Shown piece after piece: positions 24,759 through 36,400 of a stretch of 64,000 nt of DNA. The stretch covers positions 61,934 through 125,933 of the forward strand of contig LLCB01000207.1 in assembly GCA_001414345.1 (NCBI GenBank). The letters run 5' to 3'. The stretch is from Hymenoscyphus infarciens. Lineage: Eukaryota; Ascomycota; Leotiomycetes; Helotiales; Helotiaceae. The position numbers and the translations under genes are program-made. The notes beneath the pieces are model-generated. The model was not told where the DNA came from. It saw nothing but the letters and a program-made list of their open reading frames with translations, and did no database searches. Position 1 is the stretch's first letter. Every line of letters starts with the position of its first letter.

Positions 24759-26279
24759 TCATACAGGACAACTGCATGGATTATTGAGATTGCCCAAGAA
24801 AACGAGGAGTATTGCTCCATACCTATATTATCCCTTAATTAGCATCGAGTCTAAGGAGTTTGCAATCAAAACTTACGCAGCTCCTCCCACAAAGACTTCA
24901 TGGACTTTGGCATCTGTAGCCAACGACATAAGTATTATGAACGCTAACACAAAAATCGATGTAGTAACCGCCATCATGTCCTTACTCATTTCAAGGAGGA
25001 AGAGTAAATACACTGGGACCAATAGTATTCCGGCCGCTAAAAGACTCCCCAGACACTTATCAGCAAAATGAATTAGATGAGGAGCGTACACCTTCGCACG
25101 AGGATCTGATGTCTTGTTAATTTCTTTTTGTGTCTTGAAGAGACCCTGCTCAACCGTTAGTTTACCTAATTCTTGGACTCGGTAAAAAGCTTACTCTGAA
25201 ATAGTAAAATGGTCTATAATTTAAGCCCACCTCAATCAAGTCCTGAAACTTTCTGTTTCTCTGAAACTGCGAAGCCAATGTGACAAAATCGTCCTGGTGG
25301 TTTATGAAATCCCCTTTACCCACGCAAAAGGGGGTTTTGTTATGGACGAAGTTGAACATTGAACGGTAGTCCCTGAAAGTCGTTTTCTCTAGTTCATTGA
25401 CAGATTTGGCTCTCAAAAGGGTGTCATCTGCTGTTTCATCAGTCTTTGCCACCTCTCTTCATTTATACACTCCTTACGGTATTCCTTCAACTTCTCCTTT
25501 ATATCTGCGTTCAATTTGTTCCTTGGTGAGCGGTCGCAGCCGGTGTCTCTCTCCTGGCCAGCTAGCCTCTTCCGCAATAGTGGGTCCGCGTCTTCCTTTA
25601 TGTCTAGCTCATCTTGCTGTGTTTGCAGCTCCGTCAATTCGTTTTGTAGTTGCAGGAGCTCTCTCCACATTAAGCGACCAAAGTTTCGAAAGTTTAGAAA
25701 GCTTTCGTCGCTATCTAGGAAGGCGGCAAAGTGTGGATAGCCTTTGGGGTAATCATCCACTATTCAAGAGGAATTAGCACTTCCCTCGCCACCAAAGTAG
25801 ATTTGAAGATACCTCGTTCGTTTCGAATCTTGTCATACCCCATTTTCCTGTCGAGTGTCTTTCTCTCTTCGGCAGACGGCCCAAACAGCGGGGAAGAGAT
25901 ACCAGTGAGGGTTCTTTGGATGCTCTCGACGTTCACCAAAGATAAAGATGGCACCCTATCTTCTCATGGTTAGCCGGAAAGGACGAGGAAGGCATTTCTC
26001 CTTCAAAATTAAGTCTGCGATCTGTTGCTAGTACTCACCGCGTCCACCATTTCGTCTACGCATGTTATCTGGAACCACCTTATGCTGCGCAGCAACTCCC
26101 ATCGTCGCTGCGGTCGGGTTTTCTTCCCTCAGAATAGAACCCATCTCTAGATCAGACAAGGCTGTTTCTCTGCCAATTCTAGATGAAGGAACATTAGCAG
26201 TGTGTGCATCTGCAGCGGCGGTGCTTGCACTAGCGAGACGAGCGGCTGGAGGAATAGTTGGTCTCAGTGTTGTTGCCAT
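24759..26279 (-). CDS. DUF6594 family membrane protein, copy B
   Basis: Six exons on the minus strand: 26279-26039, about 25959-25813, 25759-25478, 25430-25195, 25145-24877 and 24822-24759, giving about 412 aa, almost the same length as copy A. Conserved landmarks are VDDYPKGYP, SDESFLNFRNFGRL, a leucine/glutamine-rich helix, YRSMFNFV, DPRAKVYAP, and three hydrophobic helices at about 336-353, 358-376 and 384-403. The introns before VDDYP (phase 1) and within AA|Y near the C terminus (phase 2) match copy A. The exon 1/2 junction is uncertain: the strong donor GTGAGT needs an unusual AAG acceptor to stay in frame, while the TAG acceptor 4 bp further in shifts the frame. The exon 3/4 acceptor is a CAGCAG tandem, so products may differ by one residue. 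Function is unknown. Confidence 0.82.
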
Positions 26280-28780
26280 CTTGGTTCTCTCTGAAGCATC
26301 AACTGCTCGGAGCTGGGGATAGCCTCAATCGCCAACATCTTCCACTTAACCTCTTCTCCCACACAGTCGACTAGGCCGCCCACTGGGTCTCTCTCTCTCT
26401 GCTGCCCAATACCTGAGGTTAAGGCATGTTTGTTTGTTGGCCTCAGGATGGCCTCGAGCTCGGCTAGGATAGGGGGGGGGGGGTGTAGGGCGGGTGGGTG
26501 AGATCCCACGGCAAAGCAGCCAATAAACGCGAGAATATTGATTACATACCAGCTAACCACTGAACCGACTGTACTTATCCTGCAAGGCTGATTCTTTTAT
26601 TTTGATCGACTTCTGTTTGGATTTAATGTCGTTAAAACATATATTTTTGATGCATTTGATGCGGTGTTTTCACGTGCAGTCGTTTGGGAAAAACTGAGCG
26701 GCCGAGTGCCAGGTACTTATACTTGGGGCAAAATTAGGTACGGCGGGTGTACCGGAGCCCTCTCCTCATTGGCTCACATTTGACCACCTATCTGATGTTG
26801 CGGTGGCTGCTAATTGTGAAAAAATAAGTTCAAAAGTTGGGATTGCCTACTATCGCATATAATTTCTCGCGAACGTGGTCACTAGGTCAAATATAGCCCC
26901 ATCAACTGGACCGGAATATAAATTCTTCTAGAGCTCTAAGAAGCTGGCCCTCAATATAAACACCGTGTCGTGCACCAAACAGCATCTCAAAACAAGCCTC
27001 CCTTTTGGAACTGAAAACATAATGTGGTCCCTTTACCATACTCCAACCCCATATCGACCCATAGCCATTTCCACCATCGTTGTTTCAAGGAGATGTTGGC
27101 TATGAAATTGTCAGAACCAGAGTTAATGTCAGAGAGATTTGAGCACTCACTGGATCGGGATTGACTGGGTTTGGCTCATATCCTCCATCCTCCGGATTCT
27201 CCCCCCTCATCCTCCCCACGGAGACCGTCGTCATTTTCATGCCTCAAAAACCAAACCAAGACGATGTATTCCATGCTGTATAGCGAAAACATCGGTCCTT
27301 TTACCCTGCGACTTGAGACAGAAGTTGGAGACTACTACAAGCTGAAAAGGGTGGCTGATTATATCAATTTTATTGCCACTCCATCGGTGATGGGGCTCCT
27401 TACCGGCTAGCTTCTGAACAAGAGAGATTTGGCGGGTTATTCGGGGCTTGTGCGCTCGAGAGACTTGCAGAATCCAATTTCGAAGACTCCTCTACCTTGG
27501 AACTTTGTTTGGGTATTTTTCGAAAATCTTTTCGGAAGAAAAAGAGGGTGTTTGTGTGTGTTCTGGCTTGCAAACCAGGAGAGAAATAGGTACTGCCTGA
27601 GAGCACAGCCTTGCCGGTACTCCAATAGAAGCGTTGGATGCCAGGAGGCCCTCATCGAGATCCGTAAACTCGTTCATCCCCTGCTCAAAGGCTACCCTGT
27701 TATCGATCCGGAATGATGTGAAGTATTTTTCGTCTTGACCGTATTATGGACTGCAGAATCCATGGTACCTAGGTATGATGCCGCACGTGGGGACTTGCTG
27801 GGTGGGGCACTGACCAGTAAGCATGGTTGAATCAGTGTGGCCGTGGTGTTGGTGATAAGCCGTCCGACTTGTCCTTCTGCTAAAGAAGAAGAGGCTCTCA
27901 ACTTCAGCGGTACCGACTAGCCCTATCGCGGGCCGAACCTTCTCTGTGAAGGGCTCCCCCTCCTCGAAATTCCTTCCATGTCAAGTCTTTTCTCCAACAT
28001 CAATGCCAAAAAACTCATTTTTTGCAAGTTCTTTGAGCATCAAGCCTCGTATCGATGCTTTATGGTTCTTCCTTCTCCTTCTCTCGCATTTTCTGTCTTG
28101 TGGGTTGTCCAAGGTTGCACGGCATCAATCTGCACGTACTGAGACTGGCTGGTTCATTTTCTTGCTTTGCTTCTGCCTTTGGTCTGTTTCTTCGCGCCCA
28201 AGAAAACTCCCCATCGTATACTAATCTCGACTATGAAATTCTGCCTTCAACCGATATTTGCTTGAAAACATGCCCGGAGAAGCAAAAGCCCGAGCATGAT
28301 TGGAGTTTTATTGGTCCGATGTTCCCTGAATGCAGCTCAAGGTTACACTGGACCAACACACCCCAAGACCTAAGCGAACCAATTGCGTTTCAAGCAAAAG
28401 TGCAAAAATACCAAAAGGGTGTAAGGGTGTGATGGAAACATCAGCCTCAACACCTCAGGCATTGCAGCATTTCCTCTCTGATCGGCAGTGCTCATGTGAT
28501 CCTCGAGGTATTGAGGTTTCCCGGTTTACATTTCCAAACAATGAGAAACGAAAATTGTACATCACTGTTCTATAGTGCTGTGGTATTCGTGAGCTTGTGT
28601 TCAGGCTTTTGGGAATGAAATCGGGGTGTATCTAACCTGCCGAAAGATAGGAGAACTCTGAGGTGTACACACATCAACTTGTACTATTGGAGTCTTTTCT
28701 TGCCAGTCGCTTTTGGGGGGTTTCTCTTCATTTAAATATGTTTGGGGTAGATATTGTAAGGCATCTGCAGCATCTCCGAG
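26280..28780. other. Non-coding part of unit 2, between gene B and block x
   Basis: Presumed 5' flank of gene B, including a pure G run near 26,471-26,482, then DNA with pyrimidine-rich tracts near 27,970-28,120. No ORF is supported. Partial resemblance to about 16,900-18,300 of unit 1 (for example TGCCAGGAGG near 17,222 and 27,639). Confidence 0.45.
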
Positions 28781-30430
28781 ATGAGTCCAGGTGAAGACAA
28801 CGACAAGTGTAATTGGTTTCGGTAATCCTATGCTGCATTCCCAAAGAAGAGACGCATTAACCGCTGCTTCCTATTTCTGTCGATTGCTGGTTGGCTTTCC
28901 CATTTCGCAAGAGTATCTGCCAATAACAACGTGGCACGGTAGGAGGACGAGGGGTTTGCCGTTCTGGCCGTCGGGGAGATTGAGCACTGGTTGATATGAA
29001 GAGATTAGACAGCGGAATAGTAATGGTGGGGTAAGAGCTTACTCCATAGTTTCTTGCTTCTGTACAGTTGCTGCTGGACTCCGCTCTCCGATTTATCAGC
29101 GAGAATCTTCGCCTCTAACCTGCGTCTCGTTGAGCAAAGCAAGACTTGCCATCCCTTTCAAGCATCAATACCAAACACAAGACCAACGAACTCAAGCCGT
29201 TGGTCTTGCTGAACTATTGCTGTGCAAGACCCCACTGACTTTAGGTTGTGTTTATGGTGTCCACGTTCGTCTTATCGTCGTCCCAGAACTGAAAAAGATG
29301 GTTGGACAGCCCGCCGGCCCGCCAGAAGAGCTCCGTCAATTTGGAGTATCAGAGTGTTCATGGATGGTTTTGTGCAAGAATGTAGGTAGTTCAAAGGTGA
29401 CGAAGACGTTCTCTGGGAAAGGAAAGAGGTTGTCTGTTGCTTTCTCGGAGGAAAAGAAGTAAAGGTGTTTTGTGTGTCTGACTAGGTTACACATAAGCCC
29501 AAGCAGTCATCAGGCTGGACCAGTTGGCCCATCATAAGGCTCCAGCTGATACTGCTGACTTACTAATACACGAGCTGTTTAAGACAAGATGTCCATGTTG
29601 GCACGCCTAATGGTTGGTTGCAATTTAAATTAAACACTCTCTCTCTTGTAGACATTCAAATTCTCTTGGGGGAAAAACTAAAAACGAAATTTAAGCCAGG
29701 ATACGAGTAAAAGACCCCCAATCCAAACACACTACTCAACAATTCAGCAGAACGTGCTGCCATTGGGCACAGCTCCGCGCTCCGAGAATCCTACCGCGAT
29801 AAGAGGGGAAGGGGTCCAAGTTCTTTAGGTGGAGTGAGAGCTTTTGCATGCTCAGATGTTACAACCTTTTTGGAGAACAAGTTCTGGGCCGTATGATGGA
29901 CAAAGACTGGGATGTTTTCTTCCTAGCAACTACACTGTTCGGTTGTTCCAATTTTTCTAAAGCTGCAAATCAAGTCGAAATGCCGTTCTTCGAAATTTTT
30001 CTCTCCTCCGCAGACAACCTCAAAGACTCCCTACCACCCATAGAAACTTATGTTATGATATCTGAAAAATAATTCACTTTGGTAATTGGGACAGTTGAGA
30101 AAAGTGTTCGCGGCATTCCGGTCAAGATGTGGAGTTTCGTGCAGCAATTCGATCCTTCGTTCGGTCGGTATGGTCGCAATTCGGGAAAATAGCATGTTTC
30201 TTTGAGACTGGGGTATTTCTAAGACTCCTCGCTCTCTCCTTTGAATATATACACCCTCTCTCTTGTAACACTCGCGAAAGGAAGTCGAATCGTGGAGATT
30301 TGTCAAGGGCAAGAGGGAGAACAGTCCACTTCAAGCGCGGAAGGAAACATCGAACTGTTTTGAATATTTACAATCGTCAGCATATTGACTATATATGGGG
30401 TGCAAAGAATGCAAAGACCTCAGAGAGGTG
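28780..30430 (+). repeat. Diverged segmental duplication block x, copy 2
   Basis: Partner of 18,600-20,420; see that entry for landmarks. A third, weaker resemblance is seen near 39,020-39,130. The 110-codon ORF at 29130-29462 is not conserved in the partner and is not called. Confidence 0.5.
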
Positions 30431-32086
30431 GTCCTGGACTCTCCTTGGTTGAAGTTCGTGCAGCCCCTCTTCTGCAAAGGGGTTGACGCGAGGCAAGAGG
30501 TGAGAGGTGCTTTGTTACTGGCTTCTCGCTAAATTTGCCTACATTGAGAGGGCCCCCCAAGCCCCTTTCATACTTGTAGAGTAAAGAATAACCATGTCAA
30601 AAGAACTTGCAAACCAGCAAAGGTATTCACCAGGAGAGCAGTACGGAATCGGGCTTCATTCTCACTCAATCAATAGGTACCAGAAAGCGCTTGATGCTAT
30701 TGCGAGCTCCCTCCGACCAGATTGATCCCAAGCGACCCGTCGCATGCACTCCACAACCATAATAAACAAGCAGCATTTTGGATATACACGATCGGGCTTT
30801 GAGGGGGAGACGTTCTACGGGTTGTGTTCGCTGAAACATCACTAAGTAACTCTTCCTACAAGGCCCTGTCGACGTAGCAAGTTATTCGTCTTTGCTATCT
30901 CAGTGATGGGTCGTAATCTCTGGGACGATGCTATGAATCAGGCTGGGCTTCTTTTGTGTCGCCGTTGTTCGAAGAAACAAAGCTCAAGCTCTTCTTCGGG
31001 AGTCAGAGCCTATCGACAACTCATCACTTCTTGCCTATTATATACTCTCCCAGACAGTCACCTCAATCCGAAGCTCAGCGCAGCACTACAGTCAGCCGTT
31101 CTGCTACCACCGTTCCTCCTCGGATCCATTTGCTCTTCTCAATCGAAAGATCACTGCTTCACGCTTCATAAGACAAGGCAGGATGGTTGTTCGAGAAAGT
31201 CTACGCCTTCGAAGCGGACGTCACAGTTGCCACCCCCCCTCCCCCTCCTTATGATATAGCAGTCCAACGAACCAACAACAGTTATGTCTCCAGCTGTGAA
31301 AGATATATATTCCAGGTGGCAATCCTATGCTCGAGTTTCGTAGCTCGTTTGTTAGGGGGTAGGAGCGGGAATTTTGGGATTCCGATACTAAATCGTAGAG
31401 TGTCAACGAGATTAAAGAGAATAAAAGCCGGGAGAGATGGAGAGTGAACCTACATTTACAGCTCAGGGGTTTGGCAGACCTGAAACTATCCATCAGCAGC
31501 AGAACAGCAATGGCTTCCAAGTTTCCAACACATTAGAATATTGTAAAAAGAAGTTCAAAAGGTGTCCTCTTCAGGGCCCGGGGGTATCCCATTCAGTTCA
31601 ACGGATCGAGTTCGGTGCTGCTTGGGTTGAAAGCAGTTTAACAGCAAAAGGTCGCAATTCTTGGCCAGGGAGAGATTGAATGACACGCTTGAGTCGAGAA
31701 TTCCCCTTTATCCAGGATATCGGCAATGTTCGCTGATGGACCGCGACGAGCGAGCGGGGTAAGGTCGAAGGGAACCCTACAAGTACTCCGTACAAGTAAG
31801 CGAAAATCAATGGATGCCGGAAAGATTGCTCTTGAGACCTAAATTGGCTTGAAGATCAGAAGCTGGCAATGTTGGTGCGAAGAAACTCCACATTCTAGAG
31901 GTAATATACCCTCAGGGGTACTTTCCTTCTTCTCGACGAAGCACTGGCGCCGCAAAATCGATGGCATGCTGCATGGGGTTATCCAGGTTTGAGCCAGGAA
32001 CCGGCGCAACAAACAGCGAGAAGGAAGGTCACAAAACAGCACTTGGCGCCTTTCACATCATCAGAGGAAGTTCTCTCTTATTTCTT

Positions 32087-32112
32087 CTTTCTTTCTTTCT
32101 TTCTTTCTTTCT
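32087..32112. repeat. TTTC microsatellite
   Basis: About six consecutive TTTC units within a pyrimidine-rich tract. Confidence 0.9.
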
Positions 32113-33621
32113 GTTTTTCTTTCCAACATCATGTTTTTCGTTTTGAAACCACCGTGGCGCAATACTGTCCTCCACTTTTTCCATAGAAAAGCCCAGTCCA
32201 CAATACGGGCCGTGCTTTTCTATGGACAAGTCTCGTCGCAAAGGCCCCCTTCCCAAGATATCACCAACAATAATCTAAAGAAGTAAGGAGACGAAACTGC
32301 GCTGGCAGTCTAGCCCAGTAGGAAAAATAGCGCTTTTGTTTCTGAACGAGCCATGAGAATTTTTGTTTTGCGCTCGTGGTTGCTTCAATCTCAGGTGGCA
32401 ACAACGATTAAATTATTTACATTTCCAAATGCTTCATCCCTCTATTTCGATTGAATAGGCGGAGGCAGCATGAAATTTTTGTTTTCGATCAAGCTTCTTT
32501 CATCATCACCACTGGTGATTGGTAATAGCAGAGATTCCTTCTAAAATGAAAATGTAAAGCGTATCCTTGACTTGCAGGCTCCGGCTGTTCCAGTGGCACA
32601 GCTCAGCGTACCTCAGTTCCTCACTGGACCAAGTTGGCTGACCACCCAATGGGTCTGGGCTGGAAGAACACAGTCTTGAAAGTAGCAAAAAGATATGAAG
32701 ATGTTGTGTTCTGTCCCTTGCCTTCTATGTCCCCGAAGAACAATTGGAGAAAGTGACAGTGCTGATAAAATCCATTGTTCCTACATTGAATACAAAAAAG
32801 GTTGGTCAAGAAGCAGACAATCTGAAATCCAGGGGGTGTCAACGGTCTTATATCTGACTACTGCTGGCCACCTTTTTACAATTTACGCATCGTTTATCTC
32901 GGTAATGCATCTTCTAGCCCCTTTCGCATGTTTTGATGGAATTCACAGTGTGTGTAACCAATAATCCTTGCCCCAGATTTTCATACTGGCCGGGCGAGAC
33001 CTGCAGCCTCGTCTTGTTGAACGTCAAAGCGTACGATAGATAGGAATGGGATTATCTGCAGCGTATTTGGCCTCGAATTGATGTTCTGGATAAAGTCCAA
33101 AAATACCCCCAGAGTAGTGTTTTCTATATATTCGAGGTTTCAAATTGCATTTTTTTCGTTGGTCTGATATTATATTGCCTTTCTTTTTTCTAAAGAAAAA
33201 CTTGTTTATCATGACAAGCTCATCAGAATCCACCAGACCGTTAGGTGGAACTCTTTTGCACTTTGGTAGCGCGCTGGGACGTGTCAATACCGAATCAAGC
33301 TAGCAAATGTACCATGATGGGCCTGTGCTGCCACCGCAAATTGATACAATTTCGCGCAGCCTGCTTTTCTCCGGGCCAAATTTCTTCTAGGACGGCTCTT
33401 CTCAACTTCTTGTTCTCTTCTCATCCTTGAAAGAAGCAGAACAACTCGTCTTCTCAGAGGTTTCAGCAGGAAAGCCACGAATACCGCACCTATCTCGCCC
33501 AACCCCCCTGAGACGACGCTATTTTCCAACCCTCGTGACTCAGCAACATCAACGACGACCCCTCTATCAAGCGCTTTCAACGTCTGCCAACAAACAGCAT
33601 TATACCACGATCTAAACTATC

Positions 33622-33822
33622 ATACAAAGTTGATTACCATGGTGGCCGAGGCAAGAATACAGGTCAGCTGCAAGCTCCGAGAGATAACGCGAGTGGGGGA
33701 GAATTATTAACGAAATTGTAGGGCCGAGGGATCAACAACGAAAGCGCCACACGCACCACGAGCAACACGAAGTAAAGCCAACATCCTGGGGTTATATTTT
33801 TGATCTAGGAAGGCCAGAGTAG
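33622..33822 (+). pseudogene. Decayed paralogue of the 100-aa protein gene at 42541
   Basis: Two exons, about 33,622-33,662 and 33,722-33,822, separated by a 59-bp GTCAGC...TAG intron in the same place and phase as the 58-bp intron of the 42,541 gene. The conceptual product shares the pattern H-x-G-R-x-K-N-x-G before the intron and TSWGYI...GRP after it, against TSWGII...GPRKP in the intact copy. There is no in-frame ATG upstream. The second donor is lost (CCA followed by GAGTAG instead of GTATGAG), so the frame stops there, and the third exon with its duplicated motif was not found. The ATG at 33,639 is out of frame with the homology. Confidence 0.65.
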
Positions 33823-34353
33823 CCTGTATATATCGGGTTTTCAGCTCGAGTCGGGATATATACTTGGAAACAATTGCTAATTTTCTTTTCGTTAGTTTCA
33901 AGATCAGGTCCCCCGAAACCCCGCTCCCAACGTCAAATTATTCTTATAGGGGCTCAATGAAGGGAAGGTTCTCCCTTGTGGCTAAACTCGGGGCAATTTA
34001 GTGGTACACTTACACGCTGTAGAAGCAAATCGTCACGCGTCACCTCGAATAGTTGCTTTTATTCTTACAATGTCACGAAGAAAGTAACCCCCGCTTCAAT
34101 AGAGAGGTACAGAAAGAGATAGACTTCTTCACTACTTCACTTGCAGTCGATTTGCAATTTTCAGCATCAACTCGAATGCAAAATTTCGAAAAACACACCA
34201 CGCCTCTCTAGAAGATTCATAGTTGACAGGCCACACTTTTCGTCTTCAACGAATGTTTGTGGCTCAAAGTTCAATGCTGTCGAATGATGTTGCCTCCTAA
34301 GTTAATTTGGGAAAGCAAAGCCCAAATTTCTCGGGGGCATTTAGATTCAAGAT

Positions 34354-34527
34354 TGTTGCGGGAAGGACACGTGACCACACTAGTGGACCTGTATATATTC
34401 CGAGTGCTTCGCACTCTCCCCTTCTCTCTTCAGACGTTTATTACCACACCACATAAGAGATTACTTTCACGTATTTCATCGAGCCCAGCCATAAGCTCCT
34501 GATCTATGATCTGTCCCTTATGCTACA
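34354..34527 (+). repeat. 5' LTR, 174 bp, little RIP
   Basis: Very similar to the solo LTR at 51598-51771 (opposite strand). Carries CACGTGAC 14 bp from the start and TATATATT ~24 bp later. Confidence 0.9.
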
Positions 34528-34759
34528 TAGTAGTAATACTCTAAAATCTAGTAACCCCTCTAAATCGACCCCGCTTACTAAAACCACTTCTACATCGTCC
34601 TCTCCCTTTCTCGTCTGCTTCCTAATCTCATAATTCGAATACTCGATCAGAATCTAGCCATCAGTATATACGCCGTCCAGCAACAAGTACAACCGTCTCC
34701 TAGATCTCCGGTAGGTTAGTAAGAAAGACGAAAGACACCCCTCTTACACCCTTTCCGCT

Positions 34760-35180
34760 CTGCATATATACACTCTTCGATCTCTCAACACACACACACA
34801 CTCTTCGATCTCTCGAGTAACCCCTCTTCGATCTCTCAACACACACACACTCTTCGATCTCTCAAGTAACCCCTCTTCGATCTCTCAACACACACACACT
34901 CTTCGATCTCTCGAGTAACCCCTCTTCTCTCACGCCCTTTCCGCTCCGCATATACACCCTCTACAATCTTTCAAGTAACCCCTCTTCAATCTCTCAACAC
35001 ATACATACACTCTTCGATCTCTCGAGTAACCCCTCTTCTCTCACGCCCTTTCTACTCTGCATATACACCTTCTACAATCTCTCGAGTAACCCCTCTTTAA
35101 TCTCTTAACACATACACACACTCTTCGATCTCTTAAGTAACCCCTCTTTAATCTTTTAAGTAACCCCTCTTCGATCTCTT
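34760..35180. repeat. Pyrimidine-rich minisatellite
   Basis: Interleaved units CTCTTCGATCTCTC, AACACACACACA and GAGTAACCCCTC repeated about ten times with higher-order periodicity, inside the LTR element. Confidence 0.85.
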
Positions 35181-35588
35181 AAGTCCCGAGTCCTTAATCC
35201 TTATACCTCCGCCTCGATGTCAACCTCCAAGACTTAGTTTTATCTCCTCTCCTCTCCTCTTTTAGTATTCCATACATTACTATAGCAACGGCTGTCTTAA
35301 TAACCTCGCTATCTACTCCTTAATGACTTTATATGTCTACTGACTACACGTCTATATAACTTCGCACGTCTGTCGACCGTACATCTATATCTTACTAAAT
35401 TCTTACTCCTTATATCAATACACCCCTCTAAGACGTAGTACAGGCCAGGAACACACACCGGTGTTACACGCGGTTTAAAGCGCTCTTAAGCATCTTGAAA
35501 GAGAGGAAGAGAAGGAACACTATTATATACAACGCTGGCTAGGGTGTACGACCTCTAAAGCCAGCCATAACTTAGGGGGAACTTACTT

Positions 35589-36009
35589 TTCAGACAGCAA
35601 ACTCATACCTAAAACTGTCTCTTTCATGCTTGCAAGTGGTCTTTTAGACCAATTTGCAGCATACGCCAAAACACATTCGCCTCTGTAAACAAGAGGCATT
35701 GCAAAGGGGACGGCCAGAGCGGCACTTTTAGACGATTGTTATTTGTACCAACTGAGCCCTTAAGGGGGCTGTCACATTGTAACACAACATGTACTGGATC
35801 GGAAGGCGAGGTCGGGATGGAGGTCACACTTGGAGTTTGGATTATTTGATTTATTTGATTTATGGGTCTCTTTTGTCTTTCTTTTGTCAGCCCTGGATGC
35901 GGAGCCGATGGCTCGTGACCACATTTGTAGACTAGACCTAAATAGTGCGTCTGCATATCCGCTAAAGCGGATAAATAGACTATTGATTACAAAAAAAAAA
36001 AAAAAAAAA
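35589..36009 (+). mobile_element. Poly(A)-tailed retroposed fragment (5'-truncated LINE or SINE), 421 bp
   Basis: Ends in 19 A residues (35991-36009) and is flanked by a perfect 14-bp target duplication GGGGGAACTTACTT at 35575-35588 and 36010-36023, the hallmark of target-primed insertion. A perfect 7-bp stem with a 4-base loop (TATCCGC TAAA GCGGATA, 35956-35973) precedes the tail, as in LINE 3' ends recognised by their reverse transcriptase. There is no A/B box, so a 5'-truncated LINE is favoured over a tRNA-derived SINE. The 110-codon ORF on the minus strand is antisense and not called. Confidence 0.85.
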
Positions 36010-36226
36010 GGGGGAACTTACTTATAGCTAGAAGTCGGGTAATATTATAGCTTAATAGGACGTAGCTATATAGACGCTAGCTAGGGTATGCGACCTCTAA
36101 AGCCAGCCATAACTTAGAGGAAGCTTACTTAAGGACTGGAAGACGAGTTATAGCCTTGTTTGTTTCTTTCTTTTATTTCTTTTGCCTTTTTAGGTCTTCA
36201 GAGCCGACCTTTCTTTTGGACGGGCA

Positions 36227-36400
36227 TGTTACGAGAAGGACATGTAACTATACTAGTGGACCTATATATATTCTAAGTGCTTCGTACTCTCCTCTTCTCT
36301 CTTTAGACGTTTATTACCATACTACATAAGAGATTACTTTTACGTATTTCATTGGGCCCAGCCATAAGCTCCTGATCTGTGATCTGTCCCTTATGCTACA
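36227..36400 (+). repeat. 3' LTR, 174 bp, RIP-altered
   Basis: Differs from the 5' LTR at about 18 sites by eye, about 16 of them C-to-T or G-to-A relative to it. CACGTGACC has become CATGTAACT. Confidence 0.9.

Larger units (their letters stand above)
30450..33900 (+). repeat. Diverged segmental duplication block z, copy 1
   Basis: Collinear with about 39,990-42,800 at offsets of 8.9-9.0 kb. Landmarks are TTCGAAGCGG (31,208 vs 40,212), GGCACAGCTCAGCGTACC (32,595 vs 41,487), the GAAATCC...GGGGGT stretch (32,823 vs 41,702) and the spliced gene remnant at 33,622-33,822 vs 42,541-42,754. It is missing from unit 1, where block x passes directly into block y. Confidence 0.6.
34354..36400 (+). mobile_element. 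Non-autonomous LTR retroelement (TRIM/LARD type), 2,047 bp
   Basis: Bounded by 174-bp LTRs starting TGTTRCG and ending TTATGCTACA, with a perfect 5-bp target duplication AAGAT at 34349-34353 and 36401-36405. The interior has no gag or pol. It holds a pyrimidine-rich minisatellite (34,760-35,180), a ~57-bp directly repeated motif with CTCTAAAGCCAGCCATAACTT (35,531 and 36,070) and a later poly(A)-tailed insertion (35589-36009). The sequence after the 5' LTR, TAGTAGTAATACT, resembles that after the RIP-altered Gypsy LTR at about 53,303-53,494, which may be the autonomous relative. Confidence 0.88.

Noticed and set aside
29130..32688. Similar GQPxxxxEELR peptides in ORFs at 29130-29462 (+) and 32506-32688 (-)
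   Set aside because: The ORFs are on opposite strands and neither frame is conserved in its duplicated partner, so this is probably chance.
34760..35180. CRISPR-like or telomeric array
   Set aside because: Units are interleaved low-complexity CT/AC motifs without unique spacers and lie inside an LTR element.
35624..35956. 110-codon minus-strand ORF
   Set aside because: It lies antisense inside the poly(A)-tailed insertion, so it is a shadow.
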